Positions 1 through 8,948 of a stretch of DNA of 62,815 nt are shown in pieces. Source of the stretch: an uncultured Anaerococcus sp. (lineage in GTDB: Bacteria > Bacillota > Clostridia > Tissierellales > Peptoniphilaceae). The stretch lies in assembly GCF_943908415.1 (NCBI RefSeq), contig NZ_CALTSY010000008.1, forward strand, positions 1-62,815, written 5' to 3'. Under the pieces are notes generated by a model. That model made no database searches. It was not told the origin of the DNA and saw only the letters and a list, made by a program, of their open reading frames with translations. A program made the translations under genes and the position numbers. Each line of letters opens with the position of its first letter. Position 1 is the first letter of the stretch.

Positions 1-264
1 CAACCCTTACCCTTATTCAGGATTTAGGTTGATACACAAAATTATTTACAGACCCCCTGTTGATTACAGACTACATTCCGCTTAAAATATTAATAAGTTA
101 TCCATGTTTACGGGGTCAGCTCATTATTTTGAGTTCTTTTTATTTAAGCATATTATAAAGTTTAATTATTAAAATATTATAAAAATAAGACCCCTAATCA
201 TACATACTTATCTACTAAGCATGACTTTAGGTGCCTTATTAAATCACTAGAATTGTGTTTTGAT
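1..264. mobile_element. Non-coding edge with possible IS256-family terminal repeat
   Basis: No gene is visible in the first 264 bases. Positions 29-56 (GATACACAAAATTATTTACA followed by GACCCC) resemble the terminal inverted repeat of IS256-family elements, whose ends commonly read ACACAAAAT..TTTACA..CCC. If so, the transposase lies left of the window and 57-264 is ordinary intergenic DNA downstream of the aldo/keto reductase gene. The partner repeat and target duplication cannot be seen, so this is a weak call from family memory. Confidence 0.3.
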
Positions 265-1110
265 TTATTCTATATCCATATTTTTAGCTTTTTCTAACCA
301 TTCTTTATCTTCTGGATCTCTTGAATGTCTTAACTTTTTATCAATACTTTCTATGGCATTCATGTCTTCTTTACTAAGCTCAAAATCAAATAAATCTATA
401 TTTTCTTCTATTCTTCTTTTATGGACAGATTTTACAAGTACCATTACCCCACGCTCAATATTCCATCTAAGGGCGATTTGTGCTGGTGATTTACCATATT
501 TATCTGCTAATTCATTGAGGATTTTTTCTTTAATTAGACCGCTATTACCACGAGCTAGTGAGCTCCAAGATTGATGTAAGATATTATTCTCTTTTAAGAA
601 ATCATGAGTATCCTTATCTTGTAAGTGAGGATGGCTTTCTAATTGGTCCATAGATGGCTCTATGCCTGTTTCTAGTAATTCAGTTAATTGATCTATAGAA
701 AAATTGGATACAGCTATAGATTTTATAAGACCTTGGTCCTTATAATCTTTAAGAACTTTCCAGGATTCTTTATAATTTTTACCATACCAATGAAGTAAGG
801 CAACATCTAGGTAATCAACTCCTAGATCCTTTAAGGATTCATCCAAAGATCTTTTTGTATTATCAGCTCCAAATGCATTAGGCCAAACTTTTGTTGCAAC
901 TTGATAATCTTTTCTATCCTTAGCATGTGAATTAAGATACTTTCCTAATAACTTTTCGTTTTTATAAAACTTTGCTGTATCAAAGTATGTGTATCCAGCT
1001 TCTAAAGCAGAAGAAACAGCAATATCCATCTCTTTTTCATCTCTTATCTTATAGGTACCAAAACCTACAGCAGGAACTTTATTACCATCGTTTAATTCAA
1101 AATATTTCAT
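265..1110 (-). CDS. Aldo/keto reductase, 2,5-diketogluconate reductase type
   Basis: A 281-residue single-domain NADPH-dependent carbonyl reductase of the aldo/keto reductase superfamily, a cytoplasmic TIM barrel. The catalytic tetrad is complete: Asp44 and Tyr49 in FDTAKFY, Lys74 in ATKVWP, and His107 in LLHWYG. The cofactor-phosphate motif near the C-terminus (VKSVHKRRIEEN) is also present. The start is fixed by AAGGAG seven to eight bases upstream. The gene stands alone and is divergent from the short-chain reductase at 1381. Its -10 region contains a TAGGGTA element that recurs upstream of the aldehyde dehydrogenase at 30516. The physiological substrate cannot be told from the sequence; reduction of reactive aldehydes is a reasonable guess. 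Confidence 0.9.
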   Translation of the reverse strand: MKYFELNDGNKVPAVGFGTYKIRDEKEMDIAVSSALEAGYTYFDTAKFYKNEKLLGKYLNSHAKDRKDYQVATKVWPNAFGADNTKRSLDESLKDLGVDYLDVALLHWYGKNYKESWKVLKDYKDQGLIKSIAVSNFSIDQLTELLETGIEPSMDQLESHPHLQDKDTHDFLKENNILHQSWSSLARGNSGLIKEKILNELADKYGKSPAQIALRWNIERGVMVLVKSVHKRRIEENIDLFDFELSKEDMNAIESIDKKLRHSRDPEDKEWLEKAKNMDIE

Positions 1111-1139
1111 TAGATCACTCCTTAATTCTCTTTATTTAA

Positions 1140-1155
1140 ATTATACCCTAATATG
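1140..1155 (-). promoter_or_regulatory. Probable -10 and TAGGGTA element of the aldo/keto reductase gene
   Basis: On the minus strand CATATTAGGG runs directly into TATAAT (1140-1145). No good -35 is seen. The 12 bases TACCCTAATATG (plus strand, 1144-1155) occur identically at 30566-30577, upstream of another NAD(P)-dependent oxidoreductase gene. Confidence 0.45.
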
Positions 1156-1365
1156 ATATATACAAAAGATTTGGCTTCTTGTATAAAGATGTACAATTAT
1201 ATATAATATTTTAATTTAAAATTTATTGCTAAAATAATTAGAAGTGATTTTTTGTCAATAAAAGAGTTTTATCTAGAGGATAATAGAAAAAATAAAATTA
1301 GACATTCTTTATAGTTTTACTCTAAATATAAGACATCTATTAGAATATATATTAATAGACAAGTA

Positions 1366-1380
1366 TGTTATAATCATATT
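1366..1380 (+). promoter_or_regulatory. Extended -10 promoter placing the transcript start at the SDR start codon
   Basis: TGTTATAAT (1366-1374) is a textbook extended -10 element. It ends six bases before the ATG at 1381, so the expected transcript start falls on or next to the start codon. No Shine-Dalgarno sequence lies between them. This predicts a leaderless mRNA. Confidence 0.5.
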
Positions 1381-2109
1381 ATGAAAACAGTATTAATAAC
1401 AGGATCTTCTAGAGGAATCGGTGCTGCGATTGCTAGAAGACTCAATGATGAATATAAAATAGTAATAAATTACAAAAACAGTAAGAATAAGGCCTTTGAG
1501 CTCTTATATGAGTTACGTAAGACTAATCCTAATGTAATAGCTATAAAGGCTGATGTTTCTAAGGAAGATGAAGTGGACATGATGTTTGATGTAGCAGAAC
1601 AAAACTTTTCTCATGTGGATATACTTATAAATAATGCTGGTATATCAAATTTCTCTCTTATTCAAGATATTGAATTTGAAACATGGAAAGATGTTATAAA
1701 TACAAATCTAAATTCAGTTTTCCTAAATAGCAAAAGAGCTATACCATCTATGATTTCAAGAGAAGAAGGAGTTATTATTAATATGAGCTCCATTTGGGGA
1801 GACTTTGGAGCTAGTATGGAGGCCTTATATTCTACAAGTAAGGGGGCAATCAATACCTTTACTAAGGCTATGGCAAAAGAACTTGCTCCATCAGGAATAA
1901 GGGTCAATGCTATAGCTCCAGGTATAGTAGATACAGACCTCATGCATAATGACTTTAGTGATGAACAATTAGAAGAATTAAAGGCAGAAGTAGATATTAA
2001 TAGATTTGCAAAACCAGAAGAAATAGCAGGACTTGTAAGATATCTAATATCTGATGAAGCAAGCTATATAACTGGTGATATTATCCATATAAACGGTGGC
2101 TTTTACTAA
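1381..2109 (+). CDS. Short-chain dehydrogenase/reductase, FabG-like
   Basis: A 242-residue classical SDR that reduces a keto group with NAD(P)H. Visible are the nucleotide motif TGSSRGIG (residues 7-14), the NNAG motif at 84-87, and the catalytic set Asn110, Ser137, Tyr150 and Lys154 (YSTSK). It looks like 3-oxoacyl-ACP reductase (FabG) by length and motifs. It is not in a fatty-acid gene cluster, so the true substrate may differ. The start is the only one giving an intact Rossmann motif, yet it has no ribosome site and sits directly behind an extended -10. A hairpin terminator follows at 2127. Confidence 0.85.
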   Translation: MKTVLITGSSRGIGAAIARRLNDEYKIVINYKNSKNKAFELLYELRKTNPNVIAIKADVSKEDEVDMMFDVAEQNFSHVDILINNAGISNFSLIQDIEFETWKDVINTNLNSVFLNSKRAIPSMISREEGVIINMSSIWGDFGASMEALYSTSKGAINTFTKAMAKELAPSGIRVNAIAPGIVDTDLMHNDFSDEQLEELKAEVDINRFAKPEEIAGLVRYLISDEASYITGDIIHINGGFY

Positions 2110-2126
2110 AATTATAAGCGCTAAAT

Positions 2127-2177
2127 AAAATCTCCCTATGCTAGTGTAATATCTTACCCTTAGCAAAAGGAGATTTT
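2127..2177. terminator. Bidirectional terminator between the SDR gene and addA
   Basis: AAAATCTCC (2127-2135) pairs with GGAGATTTT (2169-2177), with a further GCTA/TAGC pairing inside the loop. T-rich sequence follows on either strand, so it could end both the SDR transcript and the addA operon. Confidence 0.65.
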
Positions 2178-2219
2178 TAACTATATTATTTAAATTATAT
2201 TATTCTATAAGTATTTCTA

Positions 2220-5200
2220 TTATTTATTAACTTCTTCTAGTTCAGAAAAATTGTACCAATATATATAGGACCTAGTGACTTTTTTATCTAAGCTTTCCTC
2301 TATTGCCCTCTTATAAATCCTAAGCTGATCATTATATAGTCCTTCTCTTTTTACAGCATCTGTCTTAAAGTCTAGGAGTACTATATGATCATAAAATTCA
2401 AATATAATATCTATCTGCCCATTTATATAGTAGTCCTCATACTTCATCAAAAATGATTCTTCTTTTCTAATATTATCGGTATTTTGATATAGCTTTATAA
2501 TTTCTTTATTATTAAAATAAGATATAATCTTATCATCTTCTACAACATTTAGCTCATCTTTTTTTATCTTATTTTCAATAACTAATCTTTCTAGGGCTCT
2601 TTTTAAACTCTTCTTATCAAACTTTTGATAGTTTAATCCTTGGAAAACTTTGTGTATTATAGTTCCCCTATCTGTAGCCTTATATTCCTTGACTTCTGAA
2701 ATAAAACTCGGCTTTCTATATTCTCCTTCTGGCTTAAATCTGTTATATGAAGGTGTTTCGTAACCGTCCTCCTCTGGGTTGAAGTTCTTGGTGATTTCCG
2801 TTACTGATTTTTTGATTGAGTCCTTGGTATCAGCCTCAAAACTATAGGGATTAATGTAAATATCCTTAAACTTATCATATAAGCTATCATGGAAATTAGA
2901 ATTTAATAAAGCTTCTATATCATAAGTTTTATTTATATCATAATCACTTTCTTCTGTTATTATCTCAAATTTTGCTATATCACTTAGCTCATTTGTTAAA
3001 TAATCTCTATCAAATAGATCTTCAGCTATCTTATCTTCTGATGTAGCTGCTATAATCCAATCTAGATAAGTCGACATATTTAAAAAGTCATCTCTAGCAT
3101 AAATTTTATCAACTGTTTTTAGATTTCTCTTGCCTATAACTATGAGTTTATTTATGGCCCTAGTTAGGGCAACATATAGGACTCTCATCTCTTCTCTTTT
3201 ATTTAGAACTGTCATTTCCTCAGTTATAAGATCTTTTTTAAGTGAAGATAGTCTAATTTTATTCTCATAATCAGCAACATTTATACCAATACCTAGCTTG
3301 TCATCAAAAACTATATTTTCCCTAAGGTGCTTATTATTGAATCTTTTTGAAGCATCTGCTAAGATTACAACTGGAAATTCCAAACCCTTTGACTTGTGGA
3401 TAGTCATAATTCTAACTAGATTTTCATTTTCTGATAGGTCACGAGCTGGGTTTATATTATCGGTTTGATATAGGGATAAGTTTTCTATATAATCTAAAAA
3501 TCCATATAAACCATTATCATTATTAGCCTCGTAATCAGCCATTAAGTCTATAAAAGCTTCTACATTAGCAATCCTATCACTAGCCCTATCTCTTGCCATA
3601 AGGAAAGTATAGAAGTTGGATTTTTCAAAGATATAATTTCCAAATTCATAAAGATTCATAAGTGATAGTTGGTAGGAAAAGTCAGCAAAAGCTGTTTTAA
3701 AGTCATTTACCTTACTTAATAAATCATCATCTTCCTTATAATTATCAAAGGCTTCATAGAACTTTATATCTTTAGAGGCAAGCCTTATAGATGCTATATC
3801 ATCTTCAGAAAATTTATAAATATCACTTCTTAATACTGATAAGAGTGTAATGTCATCCTTAGGATTTGCTATAAGTCTTAGCATATTTATAAAAAATGTA
3901 ACTTCAACTGCCCCAAAAGATACCTTACTTATATCATTAAAAAATGGGATATTAGCTTTTTTGAATGCATTTTCATAGATATAACTCTTAGCACCACTTC
4001 TTAGAAGAATAGCTATATCCTTATATTGGTAGCCTTCTTCTATGAGTTTTTCTATAGCATCTACTATATGATTTTCTTCATTGATTGCATCATCTAAGAT
4101 ATGAACTTCTGACTTAGGATTCTTCTTTTCAAATGTTTTAGTTGGATTGAGCCTATGATCTCCATTTTTGTAATCAATGCCTGATTGCTCCTTGGTCATT
4201 AGCCTATCAAAAATATAGTTGATGAATCTTATAATATCTTTATCAGTCCTAAAATTCTCATTGAGGTTAATCCTTATGGAATCTTTATTATCATCATCCT
4301 CATAATCCTCTAACTTGTCTAAAAAAAGCTTGGGCTCTGCACGTCTAAATCCATATATGGATTGTTTGACATCTCCTACAAAAAATAAGTTATTATATCC
4401 TGCAAGCTTTTCTATTATATAGTTTTGGATCTCATTACTATCCTGATACTCATCAAAAAATATATAATCAAATCTTTCTCTTATAATAGCGTTGGCTTCT
4501 TCATTATCTAAAAGCTTGATAAATTCTTCTTCCATATCATTAAAGTCAAGATAGGATCCATCAGCTTTCTTGGCCTTATATTTTTTCATAAATCTCTTTG
4601 TAAGATAGGATAACTCAGAAAGTACTTCCATTTCTTTTTCCGTAAAGTCCCTTATGATATCAGAGTTGGTATTTAATACGAGTGAAGATATGGCTGATAA
4701 TTCTTTTTTATAAGTATCCCTATTAAATTTTATGATAGCTTGGATATCTTTTTCATCTTTCCTAGCCCTTACCATAGTAGCAAATTTAAGCTTGTTAATT
4801 TTTTCTATAAAAAGATCCCAGTCACTATATATCAGCTTATTCAAATCATTGATTAAAGAAAATTCTTCATTGAGCATATCAATATATTCATCTCTTAGGC
4901 CATTATCAGCTGCTAAGCTTTTATTTTTGCTTACATCTTCTAAAAGTAAGTCTATACGCTCTCTTATATTGTCCTTAAATATATTAAAATCAAAAGGATT
5001 GCTGGTCTTAGTTTCAAGCCAGTCAAGCGGATTAACTTGTGATATGATTTTATCATAGGTCTTTAAGACAATAGACTTGGCTTCTTTATCATTTCTACTA
5101 GTTGCAAAATTATGGATAAAGTTATGAAACTCAGGTCTTTTTTTGGCATATTCCTCATCAAATAGCTCATCAATAGCTTCTTCTCTTAATATGACATTTG

Positions 5201-5591
5201 AATTTTCACTTATTACAGTAAAGTTAGGACTTAGATTGTCAAAATAGTAAAAGTACTCCCTAAGCATATCAGACGCAAAGGCGTGGAGAGTTTGGATATG
5301 GGCACGCTTTAATAATTTTAACTGGTCTTTTAAAAACTTATCAGCAGAATTAGACTCAATTTCCTTTTCTAAGGCCATCCTAATCCTATCTTTCATCTCT
5401 ATTGATGCCTTGTTGGTAAAGGTAACTATAATCATCTTATCTATATTAATCTTCTCATCTAGGATTAGACTTATGACCCTATCTACCAAAACCCTAGTCT
5501 TACCAGATCCTGCTGCAGCAGATATAATTATATTTTTATTTCGCTCTTTTATAGCCTTTTCTTGGCCAGCTGTATAAACTATATCAGCCAT
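2220..5591 (-). CDS. addA: ATP-dependent helicase/nuclease subunit A (AddA)
   Basis: The 1123-residue large subunit of the AddAB (RexAB) enzyme, which resects double-strand DNA ends for RecA-mediated repair. It is a UvrD-type superfamily 1 helicase. Walker A is AAAGSGKT at residues 25-32. The Walker B/Q-type motif FFDEYQDSNEIQ lies near residue 380, and MTIHKSKGLEFP marks motif V. A C-terminal RecB-family nuclease follows, with GQID...LLDFKTDAV metal-binding residues. The start codon follows the addB stop directly, and its ribosome site GAGGAGGAA is formed by the last addB codons, so translation is coupled. Last gene of the repair operon. Confidence 0.97.
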   Translation of the reverse strand: MADIVYTAGQEKAIKERNKNIIISAAAGSGKTRVLVDRVISLILDEKINIDKMIIVTFTNKASIEMKDRIRMALEKEIESNSADKFLKDQLKLLKRAHIQTLHAFASDMLREYFYYFDNLSPNFTVISENSNVILREEAIDELFDEEYAKKRPEFHNFIHNFATSRNDKEAKSIVLKTYDKIISQVNPLDWLETKTSNPFDFNIFKDNIRERIDLLLEDVSKNKSLAADNGLRDEYIDMLNEEFSLINDLNKLIYSDWDLFIEKINKLKFATMVRARKDEKDIQAIIKFNRDTYKKELSAISSLVLNTNSDIIRDFTEKEMEVLSELSYLTKRFMKKYKAKKADGSYLDFNDMEEEFIKLLDNEEANAIIRERFDYIFFDEYQDSNEIQNYIIEKLAGYNNLFFVGDVKQSIYGFRRAEPKLFLDKLEDYEDDDNKDSIRINLNENFRTDKDIIRFINYIFDRLMTKEQSGIDYKNGDHRLNPTKTFEKKNPKSEVHILDDAINEENHIVDAIEKLIEEGYQYKDIAILLRSGAKSYIYENAFKKANIPFFNDISKVSFGAVEVTFFINMLRLIANPKDDITLLSVLRSDIYKFSEDDIASIRLASKDIKFYEAFDNYKEDDDLLSKVNDFKTAFADFSYQLSLMNLYEFGNYIFEKSNFYTFLMARDRASDRIANVEAFIDLMADYEANNDNGLYGFLDYIENLSLYQTDNINPARDLSENENLVRIMTIHKSKGLEFPVVILADASKRFNNKHLRENIVFDDKLGIGINVADYENKIRLSSLKKDLITEEMTVLNKREEMRVLYVALTRAINKLIVIGKRNLKTVDKIYARDDFLNMSTYLDWIIAATSEDKIAEDLFDRDYLTNELSDIAKFEIITEESDYDINKTYDIEALLNSNFHDSLYDKFKDIYINPYSFEADTKDSIKKSVTEITKNFNPEEDGYETPSYNRFKPEGEYRKPSFISEVKEYKATDRGTIIHKVFQGLNYQKFDKKSLKRALERLVIENKIKKDELNVVEDDKIISYFNNKEIIKLYQNTDNIRKEESFLMKYEDYYINGQIDIIFEFYDHIVLLDFKTDAVKREGLYNDQLRIYKRAIEESLDKKVTRSYIYWYNFSELEEVNK

Positions 5592-8500
5592 CTATTCCTC
5601 CTCATCATTATAAAGATCATTAAGAGTCTTCGCCTTATCAAAGTCCCTGTATTTATCACTATCAATGCTCTCATCAAATTTGCATATGCCCTTAAAGTCA
5701 CAATATTGGCATTCGTTTTGACTTTCACTGTATCTAAGTGGGTTAAGTTTTATATTGCCCGTCTTTATCTCATGGATATATTTGCTTACAAGGTTTTTTG
5801 CAAAGTTATTAATCAAATCTTCATCCTCTGTAGTTAGGATATCAGTATTTTTCCTATCGATAACTCCTATATTTTTTAAATCAAAGTCTTGCTTATCTAT
5901 TAGCTTAAAGACTTCTTCATTTACCTTTATTATAAGTCCATTCATCTTAAACTTATCCTCATAGATTTTTTCTATATTGGACTTATCATATCTATCTTTC
6001 ATTTTTTCTAACTCATCAGAAAGCGGCATATAAAATGAACCTATAGGCATAATATTCTTGCTAGATTCTTTTGCACTCATCATATACACTAATAACTGCA
6101 AATCAAGACCATTTAGGATGTTTACTATCTTAAATACCTTTTTACCAGTCTTATAGTCTATAATCCTAAGGTAATTTTCTGCCTTATCTATCCTGTCAAT
6201 CCTTCCCCTTAGATAGTTTTCATCATCGACATATACTCCAGGTAGGTCATTTTCTTTGTTGTAGCCAAAGTCAACTTCCACATCTGCCACCCTAAATTCA
6301 CCCTTTTTAAGTTGATTGATGACTTCCTTGGAATTGTTCTTGGTATTTTTAGCCAAATTATTTAAGATAAATTGATTGCGAAGATCATTCTTTCTCGCTC
6401 TATCTAAGTAGTTATCAATGCTTTTATCAAAGTTTTGGCTTATTAATTCATCTAGCTTTTCACTGCTTATATCATCAAGTTTACTATCTTTTATTAATCT
6501 TGACACATCTTCTAAAGAATTGTGAACTATAGAACCAAGCTCTCTAGCATCTACATCATAGTTTTCGTCATAAGATGGCTTGATAGCAAAGTTTACAAAA
6601 TACCTATAAGGACATTTTGAGTAGGTCTCTATCTCTGTAACATTGAAATGATTTTTAGGATATAATCTTTTGCTGATATTCTGGTCTACGTTACTTTTGT
6701 CATTATCATAATAAAGTCCATCCAACATAGTCTCAAAATTTCCATAATCTTTTAGATAAGAAAGATAAGATTTAATAAATCTTATATCTACTTGACTAAC
6801 ATCCTCACCCTTACGAGATTTCCAAAGTACATCCATAGTGTGCTTTTGAGATAGCTCTTTGGAGTATATAATCTCTGAGAGAGGTATGCTAGTTAAATCT
6901 GTAATTTCTAGGTCTGGGAATATTCTAAGTATCCCATTTAAAACTACCGACTTATTTATAGCTGCCCCATCCTTATCACTTAGGGCAAAGGAGAAGTAAA
7001 TTTTTTCGCTAGAACTCATCATTTTATAAAGATTTAGCTTCTCCCTCTCCTCTAAGTCTTCTTCATAAACCTTAAGGTCTAGATCTATGCCAGTTAGCTT
7101 ATCTTTTTCATCTTTGCCAAGCAAAAAGTCTATTCTAGATTTTGATGGGAAAAATGTGTCATTTAATCCTAGGGCAAAGTTAATAGGTCTTTGAGAAACT
7201 CTGGGTCTTCTAAAATTGGTTACTATGATATGGTCTTTTGTTGGTGGGATGATACCTATATCAATATCACTTGATGTAGCCCTTATAGTATTATAAATAG
7301 ACTTTAAATCTGTCTGTCTCTCCCCCATAAGGTTAAACAGTTCTTCTAGTATAGAGATAAATTTATCCCAAACTTGATCGTTCTCATTATAATTATCAAG
7401 TTCTGCTTCTTCTAATAGGATATTTTGATAATTATTGATCCCATTAATAAATCCAGGATTACTTATCATATTATAGATAGCCCCTACTATTTCTGATGTC
7501 TTGGCAGCTTTATTATTTATATATAATAAGTCTTTTAAAAGATTTAATACCTTTTTTCTAATATCTTTTACAATTTTTTCTTCATTTATTTTGGCCGTTA
7601 ATTTTACATCACCATAGGGATCATCCTTGTAAAGATTCTTATAAAAGGCAATATCAAGATCAAAGTACTTATCTTCTAAAAACATCTTGCCCTTTATTTT
7701 TCTACTTATTATATAATTTTGAAATATTATAAGCTTATCGGACGCATCTTCTCCAAAGTCAAATATATTTGACCTTAAAAAATAGCTTAGATCATGACTA
7801 TTAAAGTCATAGATAGCAAGTCTTAGGGCTGCCAGCCAAGTTTTTACAATATGATTATCAGAAAGCTTATTACTCTTATCTAAAAATACTGGCAAGTTAT
7901 ATCTATTAAAAACTTTGCTGATTTCATTTTCGTATTGGCTCTCGTCTGATATATATATGGAAATATCTTTATACCTAAGTTTATTTTCATGAACAAGTTT
8001 TTTAATAATCAAGGCTATATTTTCAACTTCGCTTTTGCTAGAAATTGATTCTAATACATGTATATTTGAAGCTCTACCCCTATAAAAACTCGGATTATAT
8101 TTTTCATAATTTAGGCATAGATGGTTAATATCTTCATTTTTATTTAGTAAGGTATCTAAATTGATTTCATTAATTGTATCTAGGTCACGAAGTCTATAAT
8201 AAAATTTATTGGCCATGTCATATATTTCTAAGTCTTTGGCCATAGGATTATTTATAAAAGTCTTATCTAGGGTCAAGGCAACATTTACCTTAGCTCCTAG
8301 CCTAAGTAATTCCCCTATAAAATCCATTTTGATATCTGATACATAGTCAAACTTATCAAAGTAAAAATTAGCATCTTTTAAAAAATCACATGAAGCTAAC
8401 CTAGTTATGACCTGATTTAGCTTATCTTCTGTGTCAAGATACTTATCAGCTATTTCTTTTTGATATGCATCAAAAATTAACTTTGTCTCTCTAAACTTTA

Positions 8501-8948
8501 GCTTAAGTACCTCATCATCAAGGTCTGTATCAATTCTTTTGAAAAATTCCTCATCAAAATTATTGTCCTTTATATTTGTAATAAAACTTTCTATATCGTT
8601 AATAAAGTCAATATTTTGATACTTGCCCTTAAATAGGGTCAATTGATCATTTATATCTCTTAGGATATTGCTTAGTAAAATGATTTTTCCGTTTTTGCTT
8701 AAAATATTGTCAGCAAGGCCACCTGTCTTATCTATTATATATCCTGAAAGGGATGAGAATGATAGGACCTTGGCATCCATTACTGTATTATAAGAGATAT
8801 TGTCCATAAGGTTTATATCGGATTGTAGAGTGTATTGCTCAGGTACAATCAAAAAAGATCTTTCTTTCTTATCCAAATCTTTTTCTATTCTTTTATATAT
8901 ATATTTACTATTTGCACTTGCTGATTTGGAAATAATTGTATTTATCAT
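5592..8948 (-). CDS. addB: ATP-dependent nuclease subunit B (AddB), Walker A lost
   Basis: The 1118-residue AddB subunit, an inactivated-helicase plus nuclease partner of AddA. The C-terminal nuclease is intact (GRIDRID...LRIIDYKTGKK). The iron-sulfur cluster cysteines are present: one in YSKCPYRYF and three in CQYCDFKGIC. The N-terminus (IISKSASANSKY, then FLIVPEQYTLQSD) aligns with the family start, but the usual GxxGSGKT nucleotide loop is replaced by SASANSK. Some RexB-type proteins also lack it. The start overlaps the sbcC stop by four bases. Confidence 0.93.
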   Translation of the reverse strand: MINTIISKSASANSKYIYKRIEKDLDKKERSFLIVPEQYTLQSDINLMDNISYNTVMDAKVLSFSSLSGYIIDKTGGLADNILSKNGKIILLSNILRDINDQLTLFKGKYQNIDFINDIESFITNIKDNNFDEEFFKRIDTDLDDEVLKLKFRETKLIFDAYQKEIADKYLDTEDKLNQVITRLASCDFLKDANFYFDKFDYVSDIKMDFIGELLRLGAKVNVALTLDKTFINNPMAKDLEIYDMANKFYYRLRDLDTINEINLDTLLNKNEDINHLCLNYEKYNPSFYRGRASNIHVLESISSKSEVENIALIIKKLVHENKLRYKDISIYISDESQYENEISKVFNRYNLPVFLDKSNKLSDNHIVKTWLAALRLAIYDFNSHDLSYFLRSNIFDFGEDASDKLIIFQNYIISRKIKGKMFLEDKYFDLDIAFYKNLYKDDPYGDVKLTAKINEEKIVKDIRKKVLNLLKDLLYINNKAAKTSEIVGAIYNMISNPGFINGINNYQNILLEEAELDNYNENDQVWDKFISILEELFNLMGERQTDLKSIYNTIRATSSDIDIGIIPPTKDHIIVTNFRRPRVSQRPINFALGLNDTFFPSKSRIDFLLGKDEKDKLTGIDLDLKVYEEDLEEREKLNLYKMMSSSEKIYFSFALSDKDGAAINKSVVLNGILRIFPDLEITDLTSIPLSEIIYSKELSQKHTMDVLWKSRKGEDVSQVDIRFIKSYLSYLKDYGNFETMLDGLYYDNDKSNVDQNISKRLYPKNHFNVTEIETYSKCPYRYFVNFAIKPSYDENYDVDARELGSIVHNSLEDVSRLIKDSKLDDISSEKLDELISQNFDKSIDNYLDRARKNDLRNQFILNNLAKNTKNNSKEVINQLKKGEFRVADVEVDFGYNKENDLPGVYVDDENYLRGRIDRIDKAENYLRIIDYKTGKKVFKIVNILNGLDLQLLVYMMSAKESSKNIMPIGSFYMPLSDELEKMKDRYDKSNIEKIYEDKFKMNGLIIKVNEEVFKLIDKQDFDLKNIGVIDRKNTDILTTEDEDLINNFAKNLVSKYIHEIKTGNIKLNPLRYSESQNECQYCDFKGICKFDESIDSDKYRDFDKAKTLNDLYNDEEE

